Positions 23,220-32,496 of a stretch of 64,000 nt of DNA are shown here, in pieces. How positions within the stretch are numbered: the stretch's first letter is position 1; every line of letters starts with the position of its first letter. Source of the stretch: Paenibacillus sp. MBLB1832. GTDB taxonomy: Bacteria > Bacillota > Bacilli > Paenibacillales > NBRC-103111. The notes under the pieces are model-generated. The model saw only the letters and a program-made list of their open reading frames with translations, searched no databases and was not told where the DNA came from. A program made the translations under genes and the position numbers. The stretch is from the NCBI RefSeq assembly GCF_032271945.1, contig NZ_CP130319.1, forward strand, positions 2,685,001 through 2,749,000, written 5' to 3'.

Positions 23220-24377
23220 TTGCAATTGACTTATACGCTGGAACAAAATCTGCTCCGCACGCGGGTGCGAGAATTCGCTCTATCCGAATTAGCTCCGACT
23301 GCGGCGCAACGAGATGAGGAGGAGCGGTTTGATCGCCACATTTTTGGGCGACTCGGAGAATTGGGCTACACCGGCATACCTTGGGCGACAGCCGTTGGCG
23401 GCAAAGATGAACCTTTTCTCAACTATGCCATGGTGATCGAAGAATTATCTCGTGTTTGTGCCTCGACAGGCGTGATGCTTTCCGTTCATACTTCGCTCGC
23501 CAGTTGGGCGGTGGAGACATACGGAACGGACGCGCAGAAACAGGCTTATTTGCGCCCTATGGCTGAAGGAAAGCTGCTTGGTGCGTACTGCTTGACAGAA
23601 AGCGAATCGGGCTCCGATGCAAGCGCTATGCGTACGACAGCTACACGCCATGGCGACCAGTATGAACTGAACGGCTCGAAACTTTTCGTCAGCAATGGCG
23701 GTGAGGCGGAGGTGTACATTGTTTTTGCCTTGACGGATCCTGGTCAGGGACAGAAAGGTATTAGCGCTTTTATCGTAGAGAAGGGCTTTCCGGGACTTAT
23801 TTTTGGGAAAAAGGAGAAGAAATTAGGCATACGTTCCTCCACGACCGTCGAACTTCGTTTCGAGCAATGCTGCGTTCCTGCTGCCAACTTACTGGGGGGG
23901 GAGGGTGAAGGCTTTCGCATCGCGATGCGAAGCTTGGATGGGGGCCGCATTGGGATTGCAGCGCAGGCTGTTGGGATCGCTCAAGGCGCTTTGGACGCTG
24001 GTTTGGCTTATGTCAATGAAGGGAGGGCCACAAAGGCGAAAGGGACGAATGGGGCGCATTTGTTCCGCTATTCGGATACGCTTAGTGAACTGATTTCACA
24101 AGTGGAAGGCGCAAGATTGCTGATGTATCAAGCCGCATGGCGGAAAGGAAACGGAATGTCCTATGGGAAACAGGCAGCTATGGCAAAGCTTTTTGCCAGT
24201 GATACAGCGGTTAGGGTGACAAATGAGATCCTCCAGATGTTAAGCCGGTTAGGTTGTATGCAAACGCAAGCGGTTGAGCGATATTTTCGAGATGCCAAAG
24301 TGACGCAAATTTATGAAGGGACGAATGAGATTCAACGTATTGTGATTTCCCGCATGCTGCTAACCGAACGTGTGTAG
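23220..24377 (+). CDS. mmgC: acyl-CoA dehydrogenase (MmgC-like), first copy
   Basis: A 385-residue FAD enzyme of the short-chain acyl-CoA dehydrogenase type. Visible are AYCLTESESGSDASAMRTTA (FAD/substrate loop), LNGSKLFVSNGGEAEVYIVF and the catalytic Glu in TQIYEGTNEIQRIVISRML. The start is set at the TTG at 23220, behind GAAGGAGGTGAGGAC; an upstream ATG at 23145 in the same frame crosses that site and adds 25 residues unlike the family. The usual helix before the active site (ERKQFGKPI-like) is replaced by EGRATKAKGTNGAHLFRYSD, which is atypical. It is the first gene of the methylcitrate locus. Substrate specificity cannot be read from the sequence. Confidence 0.85.
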   Translation: MQLTYTLEQNLLRTRVREFALSELAPTAAQRDEEERFDRHIFGRLGELGYTGIPWATAVGGKDEPFLNYAMVIEELSRVCASTGVMLSVHTSLASWAVETYGTDAQKQAYLRPMAEGKLLGAYCLTESESGSDASAMRTTATRHGDQYELNGSKLFVSNGGEAEVYIVFALTDPGQGQKGISAFIVEKGFPGLIFGKKEKKLGIRSSTTVELRFEQCCVPAANLLGGEGEGFRIAMRSLDGGRIGIAAQAVGIAQGALDAGLAYVNEGRATKAKGTNGAHLFRYSDTLSELISQVEGARLLMYQAAWRKGNGMSYGKQAAMAKLFASDTAVRVTNEILQMLSRLGCMQTQAVERYFRDAKVTQIYEGTNEIQRIVISRMLLTERV

Positions 24378-24394
24378 GAAGGGAGAGCGATAAC

Positions 24395-25549
24395 ATGAGT
24401 GATCTCTATCTGCCAGGGCTTGAAAATATTGTAGCTAGCGAAACCAGCATTTCCTATCTGGATGTCGAGAAAGAAGAAATTGTCATTCGAGGCTATGATT
24501 TAATGGAACTTGCGGTACAGGTGACGTTCCTGGATGTGGCGGTTCTACTATTGGATGGCATCCTGCCAGATGGAGGTGCTCGCGCTGCGTTGCAAGCAAG
24601 TATTATATCTGCGTATGGGCTGCCGCAAAATGTGCGCGCGATTCTTCACCTACTGCCCGAGCATACCGATGCTATGGACGTCTTACGTACGGGGATTTCA
24701 GCTCTGGCCAGCTTCGATGAAGAGCTTGATGATCGATCTCCAGCGGCTAATCGCCGTAAAGCGATTCGGTTGCTCGCTAAAGTGCCGCAAATTGTTGCCT
24801 ATGGGCATCGCGCGTTGACGAAGCAGCCTTTTATCGAGCCTGATAGGAGCCTTTCGTATACGGCAAATTTCTTGTATATGTTGACGGGGAAGGTGCCTTC
24901 ACCGCTGGAAGAGTCGATTTTCGATCAGTCCTTGATTGTGTACAGCGAACACGAAATGCCGAATTCGACGTTCACCGCCAGAGTGATTGCGTCGACGCAG
25001 TCCGACTTGTACGGTGCGCTAGTGGGTGCGGTTTCCTCTTTGAAAGGAACGCTGCACGGCGGCGCGAATGAAGCGGTTATGGCAATGCTGCTGGAGGCAG
25101 GCAGTGAAGAAGCAATGGAACCGCTGATTCTATCCAAGTTAGCAAAACGTGAGCGAATCATGGGATTTGGCCATCGGGTGTATATGAAAAGGCCTGATCC
25201 GCGCGCGTTGCTGATGAAGGATGCTTTAGCCCTGTTAGCGGCACATTTGAATCAACCTGATCTCTATCACATGTGTGTGCGAGGTGAAGAGGTCATGCGA
25301 AGGGAGAAAGGGCTGCATCCGAATTTGGATTACTATGCTGCTCCTGTTTACTACTTGCTTGGCATTCCAATTTCATTGTTCACGCCCGTGTTTCTGGCTG
25401 CGCGAACGTTGGGAATTTCGGCACATGTGATGGAACAGCATGCGAATAACCGACTCTTCCGCCCGCGGGTTCGCTATACAGGACCGCGAGATTTGCATCC
25501 GCCTGTGGTGGAGGATGATCTGGGTAGTGAAGAGGAGGAGGAGGGATGA
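24395..25549 (+). CDS. mmgD: 2-methylcitrate synthase/citrate synthase
   Basis: A 384-residue type II-like citrate synthase of the short Gram-positive class. Active-site blocks are [20 protein letters not shown] (His) and [19 protein letters not shown] (His), with the CoA/oxaloacetate Asp/Arg region at [19 protein letters not shown]. The position before an MmgE-type dehydratase and a methylisocitrate lyase indicates condensation of propionyl-CoA with oxaloacetate, although such enzymes also accept acetyl-CoA. The last 13 residues form an acidic tail (SEEEEEG), which is unusual. It overlaps the next gene by 4 bp. Confidence 0.9.
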   Translation: MSDLYLPGLENIVASETSISYLDVEKEEIVIRGYDLMELAVQVTFLDVAVLLLDGILPDGGARAALQASIISAYGLPQNVRAILHLLPEHTDAMDVLRTGISALASFDEELDDRSPAANRRKAIRLLAKVPQIVAYGHRALTKQPFIEPDRSLSYTANFLYMLTGKVPSPLEESIFDQSLIVYSEHEMPNSTFTARVIASTQSDLYGALVGAVSSLKGTLHGGANEAVMAMLLEAGSEEAMEPLILSKLAKRERIMGFGHRVYMKRPDPRALLMKDALALLAAHLNQPDLYHMCVRGEEVMRREKGLHPNLDYYAAPVYYLLGIPISLFTPVFLAARTLGISAHVMEQHANNRLFRPRVRYTGPRDLHPPVVEDDLGSEEEEEG

Positions 25550-27003
25550 GCTCGGCAGCTAATCATGATCCTTCAGATGTGTCTCGTTTCGACTCTCTGA
25601 TTGAAGAAATTGCTGACTATGTCTTGTACGCAGAGATTGATAGTGATGAAGCCTACTGGATTGCGTACCATGTGTTATTGGATTCCATTGGCACGGGGCT
25701 GCTTGCTTTACGGTTTCCTGCTTGCACGAAGCTGTTAGGACCGCTAGTTCCAGGAGGTGAATTGCCAGGAGGAGCGCGTGTACCAGGTACTTCGTATGAG
25801 CTTGACCCTGTGCAGGCTGCTTTCAATATCGGATGTATGATTCGATGGCTGGATTATAATGACACGTGGCTTGCAGCGGAATGGGGACACCCTTCTGACA
25901 ATCTGGGCAGTATTCTGGCATTAGCCGACTATCTAAGTCGATTGCGCATGCAAAGCGGCGAAGCGCCGTTTACGATCCATGATGTGCTTACATTGGCGAT
26001 CAAAGCGCATGAGATTCAAGGTGTCCTCGCGCTGAATACGAGCTTGAATCGGGTAGGTCTGGATCATGTGCATTTGGTCAAAATAGCCTCAACTGCGGTC
26101 GCAACCGCAATGCTTGGCGGCACGCGCACACAAGTGTGCAGTGCGGTATCTAACGCGTGGATCGATGGCGCGAGCTTGCGGACGTATCGACATGCGCCGA
26201 ATACAGGTTCACGGAAGTCATGGGCCGCTGGCGATGCAACGAGCCGAGCCGTTCGATTGGCTTTGATGACGATGAAAGGAGAAATGGGCTATAGCTCCGC
26301 CCTCACTGCACAGCAATGGGGCTTTCAGGATGTGCTGTTCCGGGGCAATGCCCTGACATTAGCACGACCCTTAGGTTCCTATGTGATGGAAAATATTTTA
26401 TTTAAAATCTCGTTTCCAGCTGAATTCCACGCGCAAACCGCAGTCGAGTGCGCATTCGAGCTTCATGAGCAGGTTAGAAATCGGTTCGCTGAGATTCAAG
26501 AAATTAGATTAACCACGCATGAGTCGGCGATACGGATTATTGATAAGCGCGGCCCTCTGCATAACCCGGCAGATCGGGATCATTGTCTGCAATATATGGT
26601 CGCCATCGGGCTCCTGTACGGGACGCTAACGGCTGAGCACTATGAGGATGAAGCAGCGGCTGATCCGCGTATTGACGAGTTACGAGCCAAAATGACCGTG
26701 GGGGAGGATAGGGGGTACAGCCAAGATTATTTGGATCCTGAACTGAGGTCAATCGCCAATGCGATTGAGATTGTGTATACGGACGGCACCAAGTCAGAGA
26801 AAGTCGTGTGCGAGTATCCGATTGGTCATCGACGACGGAGGGAGGAGGGACTGCCCAAGGTTATTGCGAAATACAAGGCGAATCTACTGAGCCGATATAC
26901 TCCTGAGCAGACGCAAGTCATCGAGGATGTGTCGCTTGCTTATGAGGAGCTGCTTGCGATGCCTGCGCCGGCGTTTCTTTCTTTGTTTACGACATCGACA
27001 TAG
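25546..27003 (+). CDS. mmgE: 2-methylcitrate dehydratase (MmgE/PrpD family)
   Basis: A 485-residue MmgE/PrpD protein that dehydrates 2-methylcitrate to 2-methylaconitate without an iron-sulfur cluster. Family blocks are [37 protein letters not shown], and later [18 protein letters not shown] and [21 protein letters not shown] start/stop overlap with mmgD indicates translational coupling. Hydration to 2-methylisocitrate would be done by aconitase encoded elsewhere. After its stop, the operon is interrupted by 296 bp carrying four palindromes. Confidence 0.92.
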   Translation: MSSAANHDPSDVSRFDSLIEEIADYVLYAEIDSDEAYWIAYHVLLDSIGTGLLALRFPACTKLLGPLVPGGELPGGARVPGTSYELDPVQAAFNIGCMIRWLDYNDTWLAAEWGHPSDNLGSILALADYLSRLRMQSGEAPFTIHDVLTLAIKAHEIQGVLALNTSLNRVGLDHVHLVKIASTAVATAMLGGTRTQVCSAVSNAWIDGASLRTYRHAPNTGSRKSWAAGDATSRAVRLALMTMKGEMGYSSALTAQQWGFQDVLFRGNALTLARPLGSYVMENILFKISFPAEFHAQTAVECAFELHEQVRNRFAEIQEIRLTTHESAIRIIDKRGPLHNPADRDHCLQYMVAIGLLYGTLTAEHYEDEAAADPRIDELRAKMTVGEDRGYSQDYLDPELRSIANAIEIVYTDGTKSEKVVCEYPIGHRRRREEGLPKVIAKYKANLLSRYTPEQTQVIEDVSLAYEELLAMPAPAFLSLFTTST

Positions 27004-27037
27004 GATTTTCTGTACGGATTATTGGTGGTGAAGCGCT

Positions 27038-27222
27038 ATGTTGCTGCATGTGCAACATTTTGTGCTGTGTGAGGCTCAATTGGTGCCCCATCTTGTACTT
27101 TGTGCAACAAAAAAGAACATCAATCTAGCTAACCGCGTCATTTGCGGCGAAAATGTTGTACCGTTTACAGCATACAAGTCAAATGTGCTTATTTCTCGAT
27201 CATGTTGTACAGCGTACAACAA
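27038..27222. promoter_or_regulatory. four 21-bp palindromes between mmgE and the lyase gene
   Basis: Sites at 27038-27058, 27091-27111, 27153-27173 and 27202-27222 align to the dyad ATGTTGtac-nnn-gtaCAACAT. The best one contains GTTGTAC-AGC-GTACAAC. Centre-to-centre distances are 53, 62 and 49 bp. They fill the 296-bp gap inside an otherwise tightly packed operon, so they probably control an internal promoter for the lyase and downstream genes. No regulator gene is adjacent. The rest of the gap (27004-27037 and 27223-27299) holds no other structure I can name, apart from the ribosome binding site AAAGGAGG before 27300. Confidence 0.7.
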
Positions 27223-27299
27223 GCCTACCGAGCCAGCGCCATGTGGTGGATTTCGGAAGCTTGAAGTAGCACATTTCCATGCCATGAAAGGAGGTCGCC

Positions 27300-28208
27300 A
27301 TGTCCTGGCTGATTGAAGAAGAGCCGGATCAGCGTCGTCTTGCGGCCGATTTCAAGCAGCTGGTGACAGCAGGTCCGATTGTGCAAATTCCTGGCACCCA
27401 CGATGGGATGTCAGCACGGTTAGCTAAGCTTGCGAATTTCCAAGCTATTTATCTTTCTGGTGCGGCTTTCAGCGCGAGTCGAGGGCTGCCCGATCTTGGC
27501 GTGCATTATTCGAACGAGGTTGCTGATCGCGCACGTGAATTAGTTCGGGCATCTGGACTCCCGCTTCTCGTCGACATTGATACGGGATTCGGCGGCATCC
27601 TGCAAGTCGCCCGGACAGCGAAGGAGATGGTTGAAGCTAAAGCAGCCGCTGTACAGCTTGAAGATCAAGAGATGCCAAAGAAATGCGGGCATCTGAATGG
27701 CAAGAAGCTTGTCACCGCCGATGAAATGGTGCAGAAAATAAAGACAATTAAGGAAGTCGCTCCGACACTGTATCTGATTGCGCGTACGGATGCCAAAGGT
27801 GTGACGGGCATGCAGGATGCCATCGAACGTGCGCAACGATATGTGGCAGCTGGCGCAGATGCGATTTTCCCTGAAGCCCTGGAGCGCGAAGAGGAGTTTC
27901 GCTTATTTCGTTCCGCTGTTGATGTGCCGTTGCTGGCTAATATGACCGAATTCGGCCGAACGCCGTATTGGACAGCAGACCAGTTTGCGAGCTTCGGTTT
28001 TCAAATGATTTTGTATCCCGTCACCTCGCTTCGCGTTGCCGCTAAGGCGATTGAACGTGTATTTGACGACATTCGGTTACATGGGTCACAGCAATCCTCC
28101 CTACCGTCGATGCAAACCCGTAAGGAGCTGTACGCAGCGATTCGTTATGAGGAATATGAAGCGTTGGACGGGCGGATTGCAAAGACGATTCTGGATGAGC
28201 AAGTGTAA
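27300..28208 (+). CDS. prpB: 2-methylisocitrate lyase
   Basis: A 302-residue isocitrate lyase/PEP mutase superfamily enzyme that splits 2-methylisocitrate into pyruvate and succinate. Visible are FQAIYLSGAAFSASRGLPDL, the metal-binding LLVDIDTGFGG, and the catalytic loop LEDQEMPKKCGHLNGKKL with the active Cys. NMTEFGRTPYWTADQFASFG is typical of PrpB and of MmgF/YqiQ. AAAGGAGGTCGCC lies before the ATG. The stop codon is itself part of a 6-bp repeat tract that continues downstream. Confidence 0.93.
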   Translation: MSWLIEEEPDQRRLAADFKQLVTAGPIVQIPGTHDGMSARLAKLANFQAIYLSGAAFSASRGLPDLGVHYSNEVADRARELVRASGLPLLVDIDTGFGGILQVARTAKEMVEAKAAAVQLEDQEMPKKCGHLNGKKLVTADEMVQKIKTIKEVAPTLYLIARTDAKGVTGMQDAIERAQRYVAAGADAIFPEALEREEEFRLFRSAVDVPLLANMTEFGRTPYWTADQFASFGFQMILYPVTSLRVAAKAIERVFDDIRLHGSQQSSLPSMQTRKELYAAIRYEEYEALDGRIAKTILDEQV

Positions 28209-28256
28209 ATGTAAATGTAAGTGTATGTGTATGTGTAAGTGTAAGTGCAAGTGCAA
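28202..28256. repeat. hexanucleotide microsatellite across the prpB stop codon
   Basis: About nine GTAAAT, GTAAGT, GTATGT and GCAAGT hexamers follow each other without a break. The prpB stop TAA is in the first unit and the same frame contains further TAA codons. The tract looks like slippage-prone DNA. It sits between prpB and the next gene's leader. Confidence 0.8.
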
Positions 28257-28334
28257 GCCCCCGTGAGCAGCAATCTGTGAATATAGCGTCGTCAAACGTG
28301 AGCTAGTGTGACTTGCATAAGGGGCGTGACTGGC

Positions 28335-29456
28335 ATGGATTTCAGTTACGAGGATGAATGGGACATGATTCGCACGATGGTTCGTGATTTTGCCCAGCAT
28401 GAAGTCGCGCCAAGTGCGGCAAAGCGTGACGAGCAGGCACGATTCGATCAGCGTCTGTATATACTTATGGCGGAACTCGGACTAACCGGCATCCCTTGGA
28501 AGGAGAGTGATGGAGGGCTCGGTGCAGATCGTATCACGCTGAGTTTGGTACTGGAGGAGCTTGCGAAGTCCTGTGCTTCTACGGCTCATAGCCTGTATGT
28601 GCATTCAGCATTGGCGTGTGCACCGATTGCAGAGTTCGGGACGGAAGAACAGAAGCAAATCTATTTGCAGCCGTTAGCACAAGGAAAGCTGCTTGGAGCC
28701 GCCGCTGAGATGGAAACGCTGAATGGACTAGGGCAGTTGCACGCGTTACGTGAAGAGGATACGTATATAATTAATGGCATTAAAAATATGCTAACGAACG
28801 CAGGAGATGCGGATATATGGGTCATTTACGCTTGGACGGAGCCCTCATTGAAAGGAAGAGGTTGCAGCGCTTTCGTAATCAAGAAAGACCAGTTCGGGGT
28901 TCGACTTGGGGAAAAAGAGAACACATTAGGAACCCGCTCCTCTTCGATGAGACAGGTTCACTTTGAGCAATGCCGAGTACCCGCCAGTCAGCGTCTTGGT
29001 GAAGAAGGGGACGGCTTACGGATCGCCGCAGCGACCCTTCATAACGCACGCAGCTCACTCGCTGCGCAAGCGATTGGCGTGGCCCAGGCTGCTATGGAAG
29101 CGGCTTTGGCCTATGCATCGATGCGAAAGCAATTCGGGAAGCCGATAGCATCCCAGCAAGCGATTGCCTTCAAGCTGGCGAATATGGCAACGCAAATTGA
29201 AGCGGCAAGGCTGCTAATGTATCAAACGGCTTGCCAAGAGCATCCAACACCACAGGTGGACTATGTGCCTGTTTGTCATTTTGCTGGTACAACAGCCGTC
29301 AATGTCGCCATTGAAGCCTTGCAAATATTCGGCGGTTATGGCTACACCAAGGATTTCCCAGTGGAGCGCTATCTGCGGGATGCCAAAATGCTTCAGCTTA
29401 TTGAAACCATGCAGGAAGAGTTAAGAATCACGATCTCGCATTACTTGCAAACGTAA
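28335..29456 (+). CDS. acyl-CoA dehydrogenase, second copy
   Basis: A 373-residue acyl-CoA dehydrogenase. It keeps the normal ASMRKQFGKPIASQQAIAFK helix and QIFGGYGYTKDFPVERYLRD, which the first copy lacks. Two functional motifs differ from the family: the FAD/substrate loop usually containing TEPxxGSD reads EMETLNGLGQLHALREEDT, and the catalytic stretch reads QLIETMQEELRI, keeping a Glu but losing the YEGT context. The start is the ATG at 28335 after AAGGGGCGTGACTGGC; a GTG at 28308 is less likely. The two copies in one operon are clearly not recent duplicates. It may act on a different acyl-CoA or be catalytically altered. Confidence 0.82.
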   Translation: MDFSYEDEWDMIRTMVRDFAQHEVAPSAAKRDEQARFDQRLYILMAELGLTGIPWKESDGGLGADRITLSLVLEELAKSCASTAHSLYVHSALACAPIAEFGTEEQKQIYLQPLAQGKLLGAAAEMETLNGLGQLHALREEDTYIINGIKNMLTNAGDADIWVIYAWTEPSLKGRGCSAFVIKKDQFGVRLGEKENTLGTRSSSMRQVHFEQCRVPASQRLGEEGDGLRIAAATLHNARSSLAAQAIGVAQAAMEAALAYASMRKQFGKPIASQQAIAFKLANMATQIEAARLLMYQTACQEHPTPQVDYVPVCHFAGTTAVNVAIEALQIFGGYGYTKDFPVERYLRDAKMLQLIETMQEELRITISHYLQT

Positions 29457-29474
29457 GGGAGCGTGGACATTCCT

Positions 29475-30656
29475 ATGAGAGAAACGGTTATTGTGGGGGG
29501 GGCACGAACGCCTTTCGGCAAGTTCGGCGGTGCGCTGCAAGAGATGGCAGCGGTCGATCTCGGCGGCATCGCCATTCAAGAAGCGATTCGCCGATCGCGC
29601 GCTGATCCGCAAGCCATCGAGCATGTGGTGATGGGCATGGTTCTGCAGAGCGGTGCAGGCCAGGTCCCCTCTCGGCAAGCGGCTCGTCGTGCGGGTCTGG
29701 ATTGGCCGGTTACTTCGGAGACGATCAATAAGGTTTGCGCATCAGGCATGCGGAGTATCACGTTAGCCGATCAGATGATTCGTTCTGGTGATGCTTCCCT
29801 CTTAGTTGTAGGAGGCATGGAAAGTATGAGTCAGGCCCCCTATCTCGTGCCGCAAGCGAGATGGGGCTCACGTATGGGCGATCAAACGCTGGTCGACAGT
29901 ATGCTGCGTGACGGGCTAACCTGCCCGTTTCACGGCGTGCATATGGTCAATCACGGCAGCCAAGTCGCTGCGGAATTTCGCATCACACGTGGTGCGCAAG
30001 ATGCTTGGGCGTTACGCAGCCATGAGCGAGCGATAGCGGCCATGGCGAAAGGCTACTTCGCGGAGGAAATCGTGCCTGTACGCGTCGTCAGTAAGCAAGG
30101 CGAGCGCGTCGTAGATCGCGATGAAGGTCCTCGCAGCGACACGAGTCTGGCGAAGCTCGCGGCGCTCTCGCCTGTGTTTGACAGCGGCGGTACCATTACC
30201 GCTGGGAATGCGCCGGGCGTCAATGACGGCGCCGCTGCATTGGTCGTTATGGACAAAGCGCGTGCGCATGCCGAAGGGCTTACACCGCTGGCAACCATTG
30301 TAGGGCATGCCACGGTTGGTGAGCGAGCGCCATACATTGCCATGGCGCCAGCACTTGCGGTTGCCAAGCTGCTGAATCAAGCAGGGATGAGCTCCCAGCA
30401 AATTGACCGATTTGAGGTCAATGAAGCTTTTGCCGCCGTATTGCTCACCTGTGAGCACATACTGGGATGGGAGCGGGACCGCGTAAACGTGAACGGCGGT
30501 GCCATTGCTTTGGGGCATCCGATCGGAGCCAGCGGGACCCGCATTGTGTTGACATTAATTAACGAGCTGCGCCGACATGGAGGCGGGTACGGAATTGCTG
30601 CCATTTGCAGCGGAACGGCGCAGGGAGATGCCATCTTAGTACGTGTCGATGTATAA
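29475..30656 (+). CDS. mmgA: acetyl-CoA acetyltransferase (thiolase)
   Basis: A 393-residue thiolase. The nucleophilic Cys lies in [20 protein letters not shown], the C-terminal His in [16 protein letters not shown] and the second catalytic Cys in [16 protein letters not shown], near [16 protein letters not shown]. It makes or cleaves acetoacetyl-CoA and short 3-ketoacyl-CoAs. The ATG at 29475 is preferred over a GTG 12 bp upstream because GGGAGCG is better spaced from it. It lies 18 bp after the second acyl-CoA dehydrogenase and 60 bp before the hydroxyacyl-CoA dehydrogenase, giving a full short-chain oxidation set apart from an enoyl-CoA hydratase. Confidence 0.92.
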   Translation: MRETVIVGGARTPFGKFGGALQEMAAVDLGGIAIQEAIRRSRADPQAIEHVVMGMVLQSGAGQVPSRQAARRAGLDWPVTSETINKVCASGMRSITLADQMIRSGDASLLVVGGMESMSQAPYLVPQARWGSRMGDQTLVDSMLRDGLTCPFHGVHMVNHGSQVAAEFRITRGAQDAWALRSHERAIAAMAKGYFAEEIVPVRVVSKQGERVVDRDEGPRSDTSLAKLAALSPVFDSGGTITAGNAPGVNDGAAALVVMDKARAHAEGLTPLATIVGHATVGERAPYIAMAPALAVAKLLNQAGMSSQQIDRFEVNEAFAAVLLTCEHILGWERDRVNVNGGAIALGHPIGASGTRIVLTLINELRRHGGGYGIAAICSGTAQGDAILVRVDV

Positions 30657-30716
30657 GCCAACAACCGCATCAGATATAGATGATAGAAGCAGAGTTTAGA
30701 TTCGAGGTGAGAAGTC

Positions 30717-31568
30717 ATGAGCATCGGTACTATTATGGTGATCGGCGCTGGGCAGATGGGTCGCGGCATTGTGCAGGTTGCGGCCGAAGCGGGAAAACAG
30801 GTGCGATGGATGGATATTTCATCCGCGATGCTCGGGAAAGGCATAGCATATCTAGATCAACAGCTGGAGCGAAGCGTTGCGAAAGGGATTCGGAATCAGG
30901 ATGACAAATCCGCAATTCTGTCCCAGGTACAGCTTACGGCCTCCTTGCAGGAAGCTAGTGAATGTGAGCTTGTGATCGAAGCAATCGCCGAGAACATGTC
31001 GGTGAAGCAAGCTCTATTTCGTGAACTCGATGAGGTATGCACAGAAGGCACCATTCTAGCAACGAACACCTCATCATTGCCCATTACTGAAATCGCAGCG
31101 GTGACGTCCCGCGCTTCGCATGTGATAGGGATGCATTTCATGAATCCTGTGCCTGTCATGCGCTTAGTTGAAGTTATACGCGGATTGGAAACCACACAAA
31201 CGGTGTATGATTCAATTGTTCAACTCAGCCTTGAACTAGGCAAAACACCCGTAGAAGTGCAGGATTTCCCAGGCTTTGTTTCGAATCGAATCCTGATGCC
31301 GATGATCAACGAAGCTGTTTTTACCGTCTATGAAGGAGTAGCAACCGCTGAAGCGGTGGATACCGTTATGAAGCTGGGGATGCGGCATCCGATGGGGCCA
31401 TTGGAATTGGCGGATTTAATTGGCTTGGACACGTGCCTGGCGATCATGGATATCCTCTATGAGGGCTTTAAAGACAGCAAGTACAGACCATGTCCATTGC
31501 TTCGGAAGTATGTAAAAGCAGGGCGATTAGGCCGGAAATCGGGCCAAGGATTTTACACATATACGTGA
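30717..31568 (+). CDS. mmgB: 3-hydroxybutyryl-CoA dehydrogenase
   Basis: A 283-residue NAD-dependent enzyme. The N-terminal Rossmann motif is VIGAGQMGRGIVQVAAEAG, the catalytic region is ASHVIGMHFMNPVPVMRLVE (His), and the C-terminal helical domain has FPGFVSNRILMPMINEA and HPMGPLELADLIGLD. The length matches single-domain Hbd/MmgB. It interconverts acetoacetyl-CoA and 3-hydroxybutyryl-CoA. It is the last gene before a strong terminator and so ends the mmg/prp locus. Confidence 0.93.
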   Translation: MSIGTIMVIGAGQMGRGIVQVAAEAGKQVRWMDISSAMLGKGIAYLDQQLERSVAKGIRNQDDKSAILSQVQLTASLQEASECELVIEAIAENMSVKQALFRELDEVCTEGTILATNTSSLPITEIAAVTSRASHVIGMHFMNPVPVMRLVEVIRGLETTQTVYDSIVQLSLELGKTPVEVQDFPGFVSNRILMPMINEAVFTVYEGVATAEAVDTVMKLGMRHPMGPLELADLIGLDTCLAIMDILYEGFKDSKYRPCPLLRKYVKAGRLGRKSGQGFYTYT

Positions 31569-31587
31569 AGTTAGCGTGATTTTGGCA

Positions 31588-31622
31588 GGAGCAGGCCTTG
31601 ATGGAAAGGCTTGCTCCTTTCA
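31588..31622 (+). terminator. terminator of the methylcitrate locus
   Basis: AGGAGCAGGCCTT (31588-31600) and AAGGCTTGCTCCT (31606-31618) form a long stem with one mismatch, followed by TTCATTT. Confidence 0.75.
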
Positions 31623-31741
31623 TTTAGTGCAAGCGGATGGACAAGCTTTCGCATTTCCTTGCGGTTCATGGTAAACTATTGGAATCATAAGGTAGCCAGG
31701 TAATTGTATGTTCTAAGTGCCATTTTAGGAGGGAAATCGAG

Positions 31742-32134
31742 TTGAAATTTCGAGCGGTTTCGCCAGAAACGCGAATGAATTATATGATGTGGAGTTTACA
31801 GCAAGAGATACGAAAAGAAGAGAAGTATCTAGCATCGCTAGACTACGATCCATCTCCGATCATGAAGATCGTGAAGGCGCGTATCGATGCGTGGGATCCT
31901 GTTCATTTTATTGAAATGGACGGGCAGGACGATGAGTATGATACGGAATCTCGCAGCATTACGATTTATGTGACCAAGCATTTGGATGCGCTGGATGAAA
32001 CTGCTTTGGCACAAGCCATCGATCGCATTATAACGAAAGCATTCCTAGATTTGTACGTCCCAAGCGGGGAGTCGCTTGAGGTTGCAGGTCACATCATCGC
32101 AGATTTGAAACAAAGTAAAGAGGTGCGGGCATGA
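31742..32134 (+). CDS. hypothetical protein with a WDP...DEYD motif
   Basis: A 130-residue soluble acidic protein. It starts with TTG behind AGGAGGGAAATCGAG. The middle contains DAWDPVHFIEMDGQDDEYD and then two helices, a spacing like that of the small DUF1871 family (WDP then DEYD), but the match is weak and only by eye. There is no signal peptide, membrane segment or Cys. The stop overlaps the next gene by 4 bp (ATGA), so the two are translationally coupled and probably functionally linked. I cannot assign a function. Confidence 0.65.
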   Translation: MKFRAVSPETRMNYMMWSLQQEIRKEEKYLASLDYDPSPIMKIVKARIDAWDPVHFIEMDGQDDEYDTESRSITIYVTKHLDALDETALAQAIDRIITKAFLDLYVPSGESLEVAGHIIADLKQSKEVRA

Positions 32135-32391
32135 GCGAAATGGTTGGGAAATACTGTGCCAAAATGTTTGGAAAAACGGGTGTCATTCTTGAAATCGGTG
32201 TTGTGAAAAAGGTAGCGAGCCGTACGGTTCATGTGGATTGGGGAAAAAAGACGTATGTGTATCAGAACCGTGAGTTTACTTGGGTTCCCCTCACGAAAGA
32301 AGAGTTTGAAGAGCGTTACAAAAAACCGAAATTCTCTGACACGGCTCTTGTCCGGGCTGCAGAATTAGGCTTGAAAATTACATATAATTAG
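32131..32391 (+). CDS. small basic hypothetical protein
   Basis: An 86-residue basic protein of likely beta-barrel character: KYCAKMFGKTGVILEIGVVK, RTVHVDWGKKTYVYQNREF, then a helix EEFEERYKKPKF. The N-terminal half looks like a small SH3-like or KOW-like barrel with alternating hydrophobic residues. It is co-translated with the preceding 130-residue protein and followed by a terminator. No family is recognised. Confidence 0.65.
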   Translation: MSEMVGKYCAKMFGKTGVILEIGVVKKVASRTVHVDWGKKTYVYQNREFTWVPLTKEEFEERYKKPKFSDTALVRAAELGLKITYN

Positions 32392-32398
32392 ATTGAGA

Positions 32399-32428
32399 GC
32401 AGCCATTTACTTTGATGGCTGTTTTTTG
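32399..32428 (+). terminator. terminator of the two-gene hypothetical operon
   Basis: CAGCCAT (32400-32406) pairs with ATGGCTG (32415-32421) and is followed by six T residues. Confidence 0.85.
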
Positions 32429-32496
32429 TGTTTCTCATCTCATTTTCAGAATGATGGGGTATAGTACAACTATTAATAAGAAGAGGAGAAAGTAAA

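Noticed and set aside
28036..28266. ORF ending in a Cys-Lys-rich tail (KCKCKCKCMCMCK)
   Set aside because: It is an out-of-frame reading through prpB and the hexamer repeat; the tail is just the translated microsatellite.
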